Shown in pieces: positions 9,564-19,458 of a DNA stretch of 64,000 nucleotides. Position 1 is the first letter of the stretch. Each line of letters starts with the position of its first letter. The notes beneath the pieces are model-generated. The model saw only the letters and a list, made by a program, of their open reading frames with translations, searched no databases and was not told the DNA's origin. Origin of the DNA: Granulosicoccus antarcticus IMCC3135 (lineage in GTDB: Bacteria > Pseudomonadota > Gammaproteobacteria > Granulosicoccales > Granulosicoccaceae); contig NZ_CP018632.1 of assembly GCF_002215215.1 (NCBI RefSeq), forward strand, positions 5,700,501 through 5,764,500, in the 5' to 3' direction. The position numbers and the translations under genes were made by a program.

Positions 9564-11465
9564 ATGACCACTTATCAAGAGGAATTTCAACGCTCTCTGG
9601 ACGACCCGGCCGCTTACTGGCTTGAACGGGCAAAAGATGTTCATTGGAGCACCCCGCCAAGCCAGGGCATCGACAGTAGCAGATCGCCACTTAACACCTG
9701 GTTTGCGGATGGAGAAATCAACGCCTGCTACAACGCTCTGGATGTCCATGTGGAAAACGGGCGTGGAGATCAGCCTGCGCTGATACACGACAGTCCGGTC
9801 AGCAGCTCCCAATCCACACTCAGCTACCGGGAGCTACTCGATCAGGTTGCCTTGTTTGCAGGCGTACTCAAAGCCTCGGGAATCGATCGTGGAGATCGAG
9901 TCATGGTCTACATGCCAATGATCCCTCAGGCTGTCATCGCCATTCTGGCCTGCGCTCGAATCGGCGCTGTCCACACCGTGGTTTTCGGCGGCTTCGCGGC
10001 CAAAGAACTCGCTATTCGCATTGACGATTGCAGCCCCAAGGTCATCGTCAGTGCCTCCTGTGGAATTGAACCTGGCCGCATCGTCGAGTACGAACCGCTG
10101 GTTGCCGAAGCCATGCAACTGGCTTCGAACAAGGTCGATTCGTGCATCGTGTTTCAACGCTCGCAATGCCAATGGCCCATTGTCGAGGGGCGAGACCAGG
10201 ACTGGGACACTTCAATGGCATCTGCCACCCCCAGTGACTGCGTTCCTCTCAGGAGCACTGAACCTCTTTATATTCTGTACACATCGGGCACCACCGGCTC
10301 ACCCAAGGGTGTCGTCAAGGATATTGGCGGAACAGTGGTCTCTCTTAAATGGACCATGTCGTCCATCTACAACGTCAAACCAGGAGATGTTTACTGGGCG
10401 GCCTCTGATATTGGCTGGGTCGTCGGTCACTCCTATATTATTTATGGCCCTCTGTTTCAGGGTTGCACAACGGTTATGTATGAAGGCAAGCCTGTTGGCA
10501 CTCCGGATGCCGGTGCATTCTGGCGAGTCATCGAACAGCACAAGGTCAAGGTTCTGTTCACGGCTCCGACAGCCTTCCGCGCCATCAAACGGGTAGACCC
10601 GAACGGTGAGATGCTGAAGGACTACGATCTCTCAAGTTTGCAAGCTCTCTACCTGGCTGGTGAGCGTTGTGATCCGGACACCCTGCAATGGGCTCAGGAC
10701 AAGTTAAAGGTCCCGGTCATTGATCACTGGTGGCAAACGGAAACCGGCTACGCTATTTGCGCCAACTGCCAGGGCATCGAAGCGCTGCCCATTATCGCTG
10801 GCTCACCCTCAGTCGCGGTACCAGGTTATGACGTGCAGGTCCTGAACAGTGAAGCTGAACGGATGCCAGCCGGAGAAATAGGCTCCATTGTCGTCAAACT
10901 TCCCTTGCCACCAGGCACTTTCATCAACTTGTGGGGCGCTGAAGATCGCTTCAAATCAGCCTATTTCGAACGCTTTCCCGGCTACTACGAAACAGGCGAT
11001 GCCGGCTTCATCGATGAAAACGGCTACGTGTTTGTCATGGCTCGCACCGATGATGTCATCAATGTAGCTGGACATCGACTCTCCACTGGCGCCATGGAAG
11101 AAGCCTTGTCCAACCATCCTGATGTCGCCGAATGCGCTGTCATGGGTGTGCACGATGAACTCAAGGGACAGCTACCTGTAGGGCTTGTCATACTCAACGA
11201 TGGCTGCACCCGGCCTCATGAAGACATTACCGCAGAGCTGATCAAACAAGTACGCAACAGCATTGGTCCTGTTGCAGCCTTCAAGCTGGTTGCCGTCGTC
11301 GACAAACTCCCCAAGACTCGTTCAGGAAAGATTCTGCGCGGCACCCTTCGATCCATCGCCGACTCTACAGATTGGAAGATGCCCGCCACCATCGAAGATC
11401 CGACGGTGCTTGAAGACATCACGCAAAGCCTGCGCTCTCTCGGACTTGCCAGGGAACCTGCATGA
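9564..11465 (+). CDS. prpE: Propionyl-CoA synthetase (acyl-CoA synthetase family)
   Basis: This enzyme activates propionate with ATP and CoA through an acyl-adenylate. The 633-residue product belongs to the acetyl/propionyl-CoA synthetase branch: AMP-binding loop [15 protein letters not shown] (about residues 236-250), the WWQTETG motif near 392, the hinge region YYETGDAGF near 475, and the C-terminal acetylation-site motif [14 protein letters not shown] with its conserved Lys near 593. GAGGA at 9549-9553 precedes the ATG. Its stop overlaps pccB by four bases, so the activating enzyme is translated together with propionyl-CoA carboxylase. This supports propionate over acetate as substrate. 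Confidence 0.9.
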   Translation: MTTYQEEFQRSLDDPAAYWLERAKDVHWSTPPSQGIDSSRSPLNTWFADGEINACYNALDVHVENGRGDQPALIHDSPVSSSQSTLSYRELLDQVALFAGVLKASGIDRGDRVMVYMPMIPQAVIAILACARIGAVHTVVFGGFAAKELAIRIDDCSPKVIVSASCGIEPGRIVEYEPLVAEAMQLASNKVDSCIVFQRSQCQWPIVEGRDQDWDTSMASATPSDCVPLRSTEPLYILYTSGTTGSPKGVVKDIGGTVVSLKWTMSSIYNVKPGDVYWAASDIGWVVGHSYIIYGPLFQGCTTVMYEGKPVGTPDAGAFWRVIEQHKVKVLFTAPTAFRAIKRVDPNGEMLKDYDLSSLQALYLAGERCDPDTLQWAQDKLKVPVIDHWWQTETGYAICANCQGIEALPIIAGSPSVAVPGYDVQVLNSEAERMPAGEIGSIVVKLPLPPGTFINLWGAEDRFKSAYFERFPGYYETGDAGFIDENGYVFVMARTDDVINVAGHRLSTGAMEEALSNHPDVAECAVMGVHDELKGQLPVGLVILNDGCTRPHEDITAELIKQVRNSIGPVAAFKLVAVVDKLPKTRSGKILRGTLRSIADSTDWKMPATIEDPTVLEDITQSLRSLGLAREPA

Positions 11466-12994
11466 GCACTATTCACACCCGGCTGGAAGACATGCGTTCA
11501 GCAGCGCTTGCCGGTGGTGGAGCCAAACGAGTCGATGCACAACACAACAAGGGCAAGCTAACGGCTCGTGAACGACTCGCGGTCCTGTTCGATCCACATA
11601 CGTTTCGCGAATGGGACATGTTTGTCGAACATGATTGTCACGATTTCGGCATGCAGGACAACCGTGTACCAGGCGATGGTGTTGTCATTGGCTATGGCCA
11701 GATAAACGGTCGCTTGTCTTTTGCATTCAGTCAGGACTTCACGGTTCTGGGCGGCTCCCTGTCAGCTGCACATGCCCGCAAGATCTGCAAGCTCATGGAT
11801 CATGCGATGAAGGTCAAGGCCCCCGTCATCGGCATCAACGATTCGGGGGGGGCACGCATACAGGAAGGCGTGGCATCTCTTGGAGGCTATGCCGATGTTT
11901 TCCAGAGAAACATCATGGCCTCGGGCGTCATACCCCAGATCTCTCTGATCATGGGCCCCTGTGCAGGCGGTGCCGTGTACTCACCAGCCATGACCGATTT
12001 CATATTCATGGTCAGAGACACCTCTTATATGTTTGTGACGGGACCAGAAGTAGTCAAAACGGTCACCCACGAAGAAGTCACGCAAGAAGAGCTCGGCGGC
12101 GCGGGCACACACACCACCAAGAGCAGTGTGGCGGATGCTGCGTTTGACAACGACCTGGAAGCTTTACTACAAGTACGGCGCTTTCTGCATTTTTTACCTG
12201 CCAGCAACCGCGAACCGGCACCTCGCCGTGATACCAGCGATGATCCGGGCCGCTTGATCCCTGCGCTGGACAGTCTGATACCCGACAACGCCAACCTGCC
12301 CTACGACATTCGAGAGCTGGTAACACGGGTTTGTGACGAAGAGGATTTTTTCGAAGTTCAGGCCGATTTCGCCGCCAATATCGTAATTGGCCTGGGCCGA
12401 ATGAACGGTGAAACCGTTGGCTTTGTCGCCAATCAGCCGATGATTCTGGCCGGCTGCCTGGATATCAACGCCAGTCGCAAAGCGGCGCGGTTCGTTCGCT
12501 TCTGCGATGCCTTTTCTATTCCGATTGTGACTTTCGTCGACGTTCCGGGCTTTCTGCCAGGGAGCGCCCAGGAGTTCGGTGGCATCATCAAGCACGGCGC
12601 CAAACTATTGTTTGCCTATGGTGAAGCAACCGTTCCCAAAATCACGATAATCACGCGCAAGGCCTACGGTGGTGCTTACGATGTCATGTCCTCAAAGCAT
12701 CTGCGCGGCGATGTCAACTATGCCTACCCGACCGCCGAAATAGCCGTTATGGGTCCCAAAGGTGCGGTCGAAATCATTTTCCGGGCAGATCGGAACGATC
12801 CGGAACGAATCGAGGCGCGCACCAGCGAATACCGGGAAAAATTTGCCAACCCCTTCGTCGCAGGCAGGCTGGGCTTTATTGACGATGTCATTCGACCGCA
12901 TAGCACCCGGGCGCATATTTGCAGGGATCTGGACATGCTGCGCAGTAAGCATGTAGAAAATCCCTGGAAAAAACACGACAACATTCCACTGTGA
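11462..12994 (+). CDS. pccB: Propionyl-CoA carboxylase beta (carboxyltransferase) subunit
   Basis: PccB transfers CO2 from carboxybiotin to propionyl-CoA, giving (S)-methylmalonyl-CoA. The 510-residue protein has the two crotonase-fold carboxyltransferase halves. The N-terminal half shows [30 protein letters not shown] and [17 protein letters not shown]. The C-terminal half shows [25 protein letters not shown] and [17 protein letters not shown]. The ATGA overlap with prpE and the TGATG overlap with pccA make a tightly coupled operon. Confidence 0.95.
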   Translation: MSTIHTRLEDMRSAALAGGGAKRVDAQHNKGKLTARERLAVLFDPHTFREWDMFVEHDCHDFGMQDNRVPGDGVVIGYGQINGRLSFAFSQDFTVLGGSLSAAHARKICKLMDHAMKVKAPVIGINDSGGARIQEGVASLGGYADVFQRNIMASGVIPQISLIMGPCAGGAVYSPAMTDFIFMVRDTSYMFVTGPEVVKTVTHEEVTQEELGGAGTHTTKSSVADAAFDNDLEALLQVRRFLHFLPASNREPAPRRDTSDDPGRLIPALDSLIPDNANLPYDIRELVTRVCDEEDFFEVQADFAANIVIGLGRMNGETVGFVANQPMILAGCLDINASRKAARFVRFCDAFSIPIVTFVDVPGFLPGSAQEFGGIIKHGAKLLFAYGEATVPKITIITRKAYGGAYDVMSSKHLRGDVNYAYPTAEIAVMGPKGAVEIIFRADRNDPERIEARTSEYREKFANPFVAGRLGFIDDVIRPHSTRAHICRDLDMLRSKHVENPWKKHDNIPL

Positions 12995-15021
12995 TGAATC
13001 CCGTGATCAAGAAAATACTCATCGCCAATCGCGGCGAGATTGCCTGTCGCGTCATTCGTACAGCCAAACGCTTGGGCATAGCCACAGTTGCTGTTTACTC
13101 TGACGCTGACGCACAGGCCTTGCATGTGCGTCAGGCAGACGAGGCGGTTCATATCGGCGGCAACGCCTCAGCCGACAGCTATCTTCGCATTGATGCCATT
13201 GTGGATGCTGCCAGAAAAACGGGAGCCGACGCCGTGCACCCGGGGTTCGGTTTTCTTTCAGAAAACGCAAAATTCGCCAAAGCACTGCATGATGCCGGCA
13301 TCATTTTCATAGGTCCTGGCATCAAGGCCATCGAAGTGATGGGCGACAAGATAGAGTCGAAGAAGCTGGCTGACGCCGCCGGCGTGAGCACCGTTCCCGG
13401 AAGTCCAGAGGCCATGGAGAACGCCGACCAGGCCTTTGAGGTGGCCAGCCAGATTGGCTGCCCGGTCATGCTCAAGGCCTCCGCTGGTGGTGGTGGCAAG
13501 GGGATGCGCGTAGCAAATACGCTTGATGAGGTACGCGACGGCTTCATTGCTGCACAGAACGAAGCCCGCAATGCATTCGGTGACGACCGTGTTTTTGTTG
13601 AAAAATTCATCGAGCAACCGCGTCATATCGAGATTCAGCTAATTGCCGACTCACATGGCAATTGCATCTACCTGGCCGAACGTGAATGCTCCATCCAGCG
13701 GCGTCATCAGAAAGTGATCGAAGAGGCTCCCTCGTCTTTCATCAATGAAGCGACTCGCAAGGCGATGGGTGAGCAGGCAGTAGCACTGGCGGCCGCGGTT
13801 GACTATCAGTCAGCTGGCACCGTTGAGTTCATTGTCGATGCCCAGGCGAATTTCTTTTTCCTCGAAATGAACACCCGATTGCAGGTTGAGCACCCGGTCA
13901 CCGAGTGTATTACTGGGGTGGACCTGGTCGAATTGATGATACAGGTAGCAGCGGGTCAACCGCTTCCGTTAAGCCAGAGCGATGTCAGGATAAACGGTTG
14001 GTCTTTCGAGGCACGTGTCTACGCCGAAAATCCGGACAAAGGCTTTCTACCCTCAACTGGACGTATCACGCACTACTCACCACCGGACACACGAGTGCGT
14101 AACAACGGCGCTTACACACGTGTGGATACCGGTGTCGATGCTGGTGGCGAAATCTCCATGTTTTACGATCCGATGATCGCCAAACTGGTGACCTGGGCAC
14201 CCAGTCGAGAAGAGGCAATTGCACACATGCGCAATGCTATCGATGCCTACCGTATTCGCGGAGTTCAAAGCAATCTGCCTTTTCTGGCAGCCCTCTTCGC
14301 TCACCCCGCCCTGCTTGCTGGCGATTTGACTACGCGTTTCATCGAAGATCATTTTCCGGACGGATTCGACAGCCATTCCTTTGAAGGCGATGCATTCGAA
14401 GCATTACCACTGGTTGCCGCCTGGATCGAATGGCGTACCCGCCTGCGTGATCGCAAAATCGTCAATGCCCCCAAGGTGGCACGCTCATCCGTCATGGCGG
14501 CGCTGGGCCAGGATCAGGAAAGCCTGTCAAACAGCAACCGGGGTTCTGATGAGTCCCTGTCGGTTCTACAGGGTGACAGTCGATACGATATTTCCATGAA
14601 CAGACTGGTGGGAATCGACACTGACTGGCAACCGGGAGACTGGTTGTTTCATGGCACCGTTGACAAGAAAGTGGTCAGTATCGGCGTGGAGCGGGTCGGT
14701 AACTGGTGGCGCCTGAGCCAGGGCGGCTCAACTCGTGACTTCATGGTGCTGGACCCACATGTGGCCGACCTGGCTGACTACATGCCAGAGAAGAAAACAA
14801 AGGATATGTCTCGCTTCCTGCTGTCACCCATGCCGGGTTTACTCATGAAAATTCTGGTCAGAGAAGGCGACAAGGTTTCCGCAGGTCAGGATCTGGCCAT
14901 CATCGAGGCCATGAAAATGGAAAATACACTGACGGCGAGTGTCGGCGGAACGGTCTCGAAGATTGTTGCCGCTACCGGTGATAGCCTTGCGGTTGATGCT
15001 GTCATCATCGAATTCGAATAG
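12994..15021 (+). CDS. pccA: Propionyl-CoA carboxylase alpha subunit (biotin carboxylase + BCCP)
   Basis: PccA carboxylates its own biotin with ATP and bicarbonate and delivers it to PccB. ATG 12994 overlaps the pccB stop as TGATG and gives 675 residues; a GTG one codon earlier is possible. The biotin carboxylase core starts KILIANRGEIACRVIR, with the ATP-grasp loop ASAGGGGKGMR near residue 165 and the catalytic EMNTRLQVEHPVTE near 290. The C-terminal biotinyl domain contains EAMKMEN with the biotinylated Lys about 36 residues from the end. The linker between the two is the variable region typical of acyl-CoA carboxylase alpha chains. The operon context supports propionyl-CoA as the substrate. 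Confidence 0.94.
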   Translation: MNPVIKKILIANRGEIACRVIRTAKRLGIATVAVYSDADAQALHVRQADEAVHIGGNASADSYLRIDAIVDAARKTGADAVHPGFGFLSENAKFAKALHDAGIIFIGPGIKAIEVMGDKIESKKLADAAGVSTVPGSPEAMENADQAFEVASQIGCPVMLKASAGGGGKGMRVANTLDEVRDGFIAAQNEARNAFGDDRVFVEKFIEQPRHIEIQLIADSHGNCIYLAERECSIQRRHQKVIEEAPSSFINEATRKAMGEQAVALAAAVDYQSAGTVEFIVDAQANFFFLEMNTRLQVEHPVTECITGVDLVELMIQVAAGQPLPLSQSDVRINGWSFEARVYAENPDKGFLPSTGRITHYSPPDTRVRNNGAYTRVDTGVDAGGEISMFYDPMIAKLVTWAPSREEAIAHMRNAIDAYRIRGVQSNLPFLAALFAHPALLAGDLTTRFIEDHFPDGFDSHSFEGDAFEALPLVAAWIEWRTRLRDRKIVNAPKVARSSVMAALGQDQESLSNSNRGSDESLSVLQGDSRYDISMNRLVGIDTDWQPGDWLFHGTVDKKVVSIGVERVGNWWRLSQGGSTRDFMVLDPHVADLADYMPEKKTKDMSRFLLSPMPGLLMKILVREGDKVSAGQDLAIIEAMKMENTLTASVGGTVSKIVAATGDSLAVDAVIIEFE

Positions 15022-15034
15022 GACTTGAAATAAC

Positions 15035-15451
15035 ATGTTGGGAAACCTGAATCACGTAGCCTTGGTCGTCAGCGATCTGAAGCTGGCCTGTCAGAGTTGG
15101 CAGAATTTGCTCGGAGCGACCGTGTCTGAGCCACAGGCCCTGCCAGAACACGGTGTCACTGTTGTGTTCATTGATCTGCCCAACACGCGAATCGAGTTGC
15201 TGGAACCATTGGGTGACGGCTCGCCAGTCAGCCGGTTTCTGGAGAAACATACCGGTGGTGGCATGCACCATATCTGCATGAATGTCGAAGATATCCTGCT
15301 CGCACGAGATGAGCTGATCGCGAAGGGTGCTCGTATTCTCGGTGATGGCGAACCGCGTATCGGTGCGCACGGCAATCCCGTCCTGTTCATGCACCCTGGC
15401 GACTTCCATGGAACGCTGATTGAACTTGAAGAGGTAAAACCGGTCAACTAA
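15035..15451 (+). CDS. mce: Methylmalonyl-CoA epimerase
   Basis: The epimerase interconverts (S)- and (R)-methylmalonyl-CoA for the B12-dependent mutase. The 138-residue VOC-fold protein starts LGNLNHVALVVSDL with the first metal His. It has TRIELLEPLGDGSPVSRFLEK and GGGMHHICMNVEDI, and ends HGTLIELEEV with the last metal Glu, all characteristic of the family. It lies 13 bases after pccA and completes carboxylation plus epimerisation. No methylmalonyl-CoA mutase is in the window. Confidence 0.93.
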   Translation: MLGNLNHVALVVSDLKLACQSWQNLLGATVSEPQALPEHGVTVVFIDLPNTRIELLEPLGDGSPVSRFLEKHTGGGMHHICMNVEDILLARDELIAKGARILGDGEPRIGAHGNPVLFMHPGDFHGTLIELEEVKPVN

Positions 15452-15517
15452 CGGGTAAGCTTTACAACAGACCCCACCCTCCTGTCCATCCAGCTTTCCC
15501 TCAGAATCAAACCAGCA

Positions 15518-15946
15518 ATGCGCACAATCAATACCATCAGCCTGTTGGTTCATGATTACGATGAGGCTATCGACTTCTATATCAACAAGCTGGGCTTTCG
15601 CTTACTGGAGGACACCGCCTTTCCCGGCTGCGAGAAACGATGGGTGGTCATCAGTCCCTCCAGCCTGTCGCCAGATCAGGGCAGCAGTGACACCCCCATA
15701 CATAACGCCGGTGTGCAACTGCTCCTGGCGAAAGCCGGCGACGAAAAGCAGAAACAGGCGGTAGGTAATCAGGCCGGTGGCCGCGTCTTTCTCTTTCTGA
15801 ATACTGATGATTTCTGGCGTGACCACGCGGCCATGAAAAAAGCCGGCGTAACATTCAACGAAGAGCCACGCGAAGAGCCCTACGGTATCGTTGCCGTTTT
15901 TCAGGATCTGTACGGAAATCTCTGGGATCTCATACAAGCTCGCTAG
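15518..15946 (+). CDS. VOC (glyoxalase/dioxygenase-fold) family protein
   Basis: This 142-residue protein has the paired beta-alpha-beta-beta-beta units of the VOC superfamily: INTISLLVHDYDEAIDFYINKLGF at the N-terminus and EEPYGIVAVFQDLYGNLWDLIQ at the end. The position that usually holds the first metal His carries Ser (TISLLV). The C-terminal metal Glu is replaced by Asp (WDLIQ). The substrate is unknown. It follows the propionate operon by 66 bases on the same strand, but nothing shows that it takes part in that pathway. Confidence 0.85.
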   Translation: MRTINTISLLVHDYDEAIDFYINKLGFRLLEDTAFPGCEKRWVVISPSSLSPDQGSSDTPIHNAGVQLLLAKAGDEKQKQAVGNQAGGRVFLFLNTDDFWRDHAAMKKAGVTFNEEPREEPYGIVAVFQDLYGNLWDLIQAR

Positions 15947-16134
15947 AAGACATACACTGCGGACGCCAGAGTGGCTGCAGTCGCCACGGCAGACTGTTAC
16001 CCTCTAAACCTCAGACAGAACCCGATCAGTGAACCTGCCTTGCAGGTACCCCCATTTGGCTCATTGGCAACGATGCGTACCGTCGTTAATGCCGCAGCCG
16101 ACCGATCAACTCAAGATATTGCACGGATTTCAGC

Positions 16135-17415
16135 ATGACACTGTTTTTCATATCGGCCGCGTTGCTGGTCGGGCTTTGCCTGTCATGGTTACTGCTTGGC
16201 CTGTTCCGCTCCAACCACTCAGATACCGACCAGGAGGCCGTCAATATCACGCTTGCACGTGAGCGACGAGCCACGCTGGACGAAGCTCTGGCGAACGGCT
16301 CCATTGACCAGGCAAGCCATGATTATGAACGTGAGCAACTGGAATATGACCTGGCTTCCGAGCTGAAGCTGGAAACTGACCGGCCCACCACCCGCAAGGG
16401 CCATATGGCAGTTGCCATCATTGTTGCCATTTTCGTTCCGGTAGCTGCCGGCGCACTGTATCTGCAACTGGGCAACCCCACGGCAATTCTGCAAGCTGAC
16501 AACCCACCACAGAGCGTAGCAGCAGCCACCGATCAGGCACCGGCACTGGCAGATCTTCTGCCTCAGCTGGAAGCGCGCCTGGCAGCAGCCCCCGACGATG
16601 TGAATGGATGGCGGCTTCTGGGTCGCAGCTATCTGTCGGTCAACGAGTTTTCCCGAGCTCGAGGTGCCTTTGAACGGGCACTGGCGCTGGAAGAAAATGA
16701 TGTCACGACTCTGGCACAGCTTGCGGAGTCCATTGCCATGACAAAGGATGGCGATTTATCCGGGGAATCACTGACTTACCTGGAACGGGCCAATCTGATC
16801 GATCCTGACCATGAACACACTCTTTGGCTGCTGGCAATTGCCCGACAGCAGACCGGCGATCACGAAGGGGCATTGCAAGCCTTTGATCGGCTCGCAGCCA
16901 TGTCTCAGGACAATGCCGAAGCCATCACCACCATCGACCAGATGCGTGCAAGATCACTCGAAGCCATGGCTGGAGCTACTAGTGCTGTGCCCAGTGAGTC
17001 AACAGAGTCAGCTGTAAGCGAGCAATCCGATACTGATCAGACCAGTGCAGAACCCGTTGCCGACACCGTAACGTCGGTGCAAGTGAGTGTCTCTCTAAGT
17101 GATGCCGCCAAGGCCCAGGTTAGCGATGACAATGCAGTCTTCATCTACGCCCGTGCGAGTGAGGGCCCACCGATGCCATTGGCAGTCAGTCGCCTCAGCG
17201 TTCGTGACTTACCCGCTACAATCACCCTGGACGATTCCATGGCAATGATTCCGAACATGACCTTGTCAGCCTACCCCAGTGTCACAATCGGTGCACGAGT
17301 CTCCCCTTCTGGCAACCCACTGTCCCAACCCGGAGACTGGTTCAGCGAGCAAAACAATGTCCTTGTCGATGAAACGGACAGTCTCAATCTGATCATTGAT
17401 ACTCAAACACCCTGA
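16135..17415 (+). CDS. ccmI: CcmI/CcmH-type c-type cytochrome biogenesis protein
   Basis: CcmI presents apocytochrome c to the haem ligation complex. The 426-residue protein has two membrane helices (about 4-24 and 86-107) around a cytoplasmic loop with ARERRATLDEALANGSIDQ, a family hallmark. A periplasmic TPR domain follows (about 135-275; NGWRLLGRSYLSVNEFSRARGAFERALAL). After a Ser/Glu-rich linker, the C-terminal domain carries VFIYARASEGPPMPLAVSRLSV and the PGDWFSEQNNV end typical of CcmI. It is odd that no other ccm gene is adjacent, since ccmI usually closes a ccmABCDEFGHI operon. Confidence 0.88.
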   Translation: MTLFFISAALLVGLCLSWLLLGLFRSNHSDTDQEAVNITLARERRATLDEALANGSIDQASHDYEREQLEYDLASELKLETDRPTTRKGHMAVAIIVAIFVPVAAGALYLQLGNPTAILQADNPPQSVAAATDQAPALADLLPQLEARLAAAPDDVNGWRLLGRSYLSVNEFSRARGAFERALALEENDVTTLAQLAESIAMTKDGDLSGESLTYLERANLIDPDHEHTLWLLAIARQQTGDHEGALQAFDRLAAMSQDNAEAITTIDQMRARSLEAMAGATSAVPSESTESAVSEQSDTDQTSAEPVADTVTSVQVSVSLSDAAKAQVSDDNAVFIYARASEGPPMPLAVSRLSVRDLPATITLDDSMAMIPNMTLSAYPSVTIGARVSPSGNPLSQPGDWFSEQNNVLVDETDSLNLIIDTQTP

Positions 17416-17510
17416 CCCCAACAATCACCAGCTGATCTGGGCAACACCTGCCATATTGCAGGCGTTCCAGATCAACTAGCCCGCAATCGAACCTTGAGGA
17501 AGCATCGCAA

Positions 17511-18356
17511 ATGCGTGGTATCGGTTTGATGATAGTGGCCATTGGCCTGCTATGCACCATGGATGCAGTAGCAAAGGTACTGATGCATCGCGGCATGCCA
17601 GTCATACAGATACTCGCCATGCGCAGCCTGGTCATCATGCCGCTCATTCTGCTGGTATTTGCCACCCAGGGAAAACTTGCAACGCTGCGGCCCACCCGCC
17701 CCCTGCTTCATGCCTGTCGAAGCCTGGTCGGATTTATCGCACCGCTCACGTTCTTTCTGGGTATCAGGCATTTGCCACTCACAGATGCCGTGACAGTTTC
17801 CTTCTCCTCCATCTTCATGATCACACTGCTGTCCATTGTATTTCTGGGAGAAAAAGTGGGCCTGCCGCGCTGGAGCTCGATCATTGCAGGCTTCATTGGC
17901 GTGATCATAGTCATTGGCCCGGAAGGTGGCGGTGAACTGGGTGGTTACCTGCTCATACTCATCGGCAGCGCCGCCTATGCCGTCCTGTTTGTCAGCGGAC
18001 GTTACCTGTCGTCGACTGAATCAGTGGCGTCTCTGGTATTCAGTTTCAATCTGGGTGTTGGTGTTGTCAGCCTGTTATTACTGCCCTGGTACTGGCAGCC
18101 GCAGACGCTGGATCAGTACGGCTTGTTATTGTGCCTGGCCCTACTGGCCGTCTGCGGACATTTTCTGTTGACTCTGGCGTTCAGTATCTCGGAGGCATCA
18201 TTGATTGCACCGTTCGAATACACAGCCGTATTGTGGGCTTTGGGGTTTGATCTGCTGATCTGGCAAATTGCACCGTCGGCAACAACGAGCATCGGGGCCA
18301 TCATCATCATTTCAAGCGGGCTGTATATCGTCTACAGAGAGCGACTTCACCAATGA
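17511..18356 (+). CDS. DMT-superfamily transporter (EamA)
   Basis: The 281-residue product is almost entirely hydrophobic, with about ten predicted helices forming two EamA repeats. The family landmarks are RSLVGFIAPLTFFLGIRHLP followed by LTDAVTVSFSSIFMITLLS, and FLGEKVGLPRWSSIIAGFIGV in the first half. The second half ends YTAVLWALGFDLLIW. Family members export amino acids, nucleosides or other small metabolites; the substrate here cannot be told from sequence. It stands alone on the plus strand, 95 bases after ccmI. Confidence 0.88.
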   Translation: MRGIGLMIVAIGLLCTMDAVAKVLMHRGMPVIQILAMRSLVIMPLILLVFATQGKLATLRPTRPLLHACRSLVGFIAPLTFFLGIRHLPLTDAVTVSFSSIFMITLLSIVFLGEKVGLPRWSSIIAGFIGVIIVIGPEGGGELGGYLLILIGSAAYAVLFVSGRYLSSTESVASLVFSFNLGVGVVSLLLLPWYWQPQTLDQYGLLLCLALLAVCGHFLLTLAFSISEASLIAPFEYTAVLWALGFDLLIWQIAPSATTSIGAIIIISSGLYIVYRERLHQ

Positions 18357-18442
18357 TGAGCGGGGTGCTCTGCCTGAAAAATCTTAACCACCCTGGCGGC
18401 GCTAACGACAGCGATCCTGACCTCGTGTAAAAAGCCAGGCCC

Positions 18443-19327
18443 TCAAACGCTACGCGGTGATCCCATCACACGCATCTCATACTCGCGTTGATTTTCCAGC
18501 GAAGGAATTTGCTGTCTTGCCGCATCCGATTCTGATAAGTCAATATCCACGACAACCGAGCCTACAGGCTCTTTCAAGTCTGTCACTACGACGCCCCAGG
18601 GGTTCGCTATCAGTGAATGGCCATAGGTTTGCCGTCCGTCATCATGCTCGCCGCTCTGCGCTGCAGCCACCACGAAACACCCATTCTCGATAGCCCGTGC
18701 TCGCAGCAGCACCTCCCAGTGAGCGGCACCGGTGGGCCGTGTGAATGCCGAGGGCACGAACATCAAACGCGCACCTGCTTTGGCATAATCGCGGTAGAGA
18801 TGGGGAAACCGGAGGTCATAGCAAACGGACAAACCCATACGCCCCCAGGGCGTTTCAGCAACAACCGCCTCTACGCCAGCCTCATACCCGCTGGATTCCA
18901 GATAGCAAGTTCCGTCAGCCAGCCGTACATCAAACAAATGAATCTTGTCGTATCGAGCAACAATCTCGCCCTTATCATCTATCAGGCAAGAACGATTGAC
19001 TGGCAAATCGCCGTGTCCGAGCACAGGAGAGGAGCCATTGTGTAACCACAAACCGTATCGTGCGGCCTGCTCTCGACATGCAGCCAGATAAGGATCTTCG
19101 GCCTCCTGGCAAATGATCTGCCGTGCTGCCGAACGATTTCGATTCATCAATCCGGACGCTTCAGGCAGACAAAGCATATTGCAGCCTGCCTCGGCCGCTT
19201 GCGCACACAAGCCCTCCAGAGCAGGGATATTGCCTGTGTGGGTGTTTGTGGAACACATCTGCCCCAGCAGAAGACGCAATCGGTCAGAGGGGCGTTCTTC
19301 TACACCGGCTTGCTCATTCATGCGCAT
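18443..19327 (-). CDS. Nit-type carbon-nitrogen hydrolase (deaminated glutathione amidase-like)
   Basis: The 294-residue protein has the nitrilase-superfamily triad: Glu in LCLPEASG, Lys in YDKIHLFDV and Cys in SVCYDLRFPHLYR. The DKIHLFDV and YDLRFP motifs are those of the Nit1 branch, whose characterised members hydrolyse deaminated glutathione, a repair reaction in the cytoplasm. Two in-frame ATGs two codons apart at the N-terminus leave the start slightly open. It lies downstream of dnaJ on the same strand but beyond a terminator. Confidence 0.88.
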   Translation of the reverse strand: MRMNEQAGVEERPSDRLRLLLGQMCSTNTHTGNIPALEGLCAQAAEAGCNMLCLPEASGLMNRNRSAARQIICQEAEDPYLAACREQAARYGLWLHNGSSPVLGHGDLPVNRSCLIDDKGEIVARYDKIHLFDVRLADGTCYLESSGYEAGVEAVVAETPWGRMGLSVCYDLRFPHLYRDYAKAGARLMFVPSAFTRPTGAAHWEVLLRARAIENGCFVVAAAQSGEHDDGRQTYGHSLIANPWGVVVTDLKEPVGSVVVDIDLSESDAARQQIPSLENQREYEMRVMGSPRSV

Positions 19328-19361
19328 CTGAAGCTTATCTGGACAGTCAGCTGCAGGATAA

Positions 19362-19429
19362 AACCTGACTCATTGTGGATGCAAGCTCTAATTCAAGCTT
19401 GCTCCATGCCAGTCGCAATGAGTCAGGTT
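19362..19429 (-). terminator. dnaJ terminator, nested inverted repeats
   Basis: AACCTGACTCATTG (19362-19375) and its exact reverse complement (19416-19429) form a 14-bp stem enclosing a second stem GCAAGCT/AGCTTGC (19381-19387 and 19396-19402). On the minus strand the outer stem is followed by TTATCC. It lies 30 bases beyond the dnaJ stop. Confidence 0.6.
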
Positions 19430-19458
19430 GCCGTTCATCCAACGTTAATGGCCGATCA

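Noticed and set aside
15947-16134. Sigma-32 -10 box (CCCCATTT) before ccmI
   Set aside because: No -35 box of the right kind lies at 13-15 bases; the match is probably chance.
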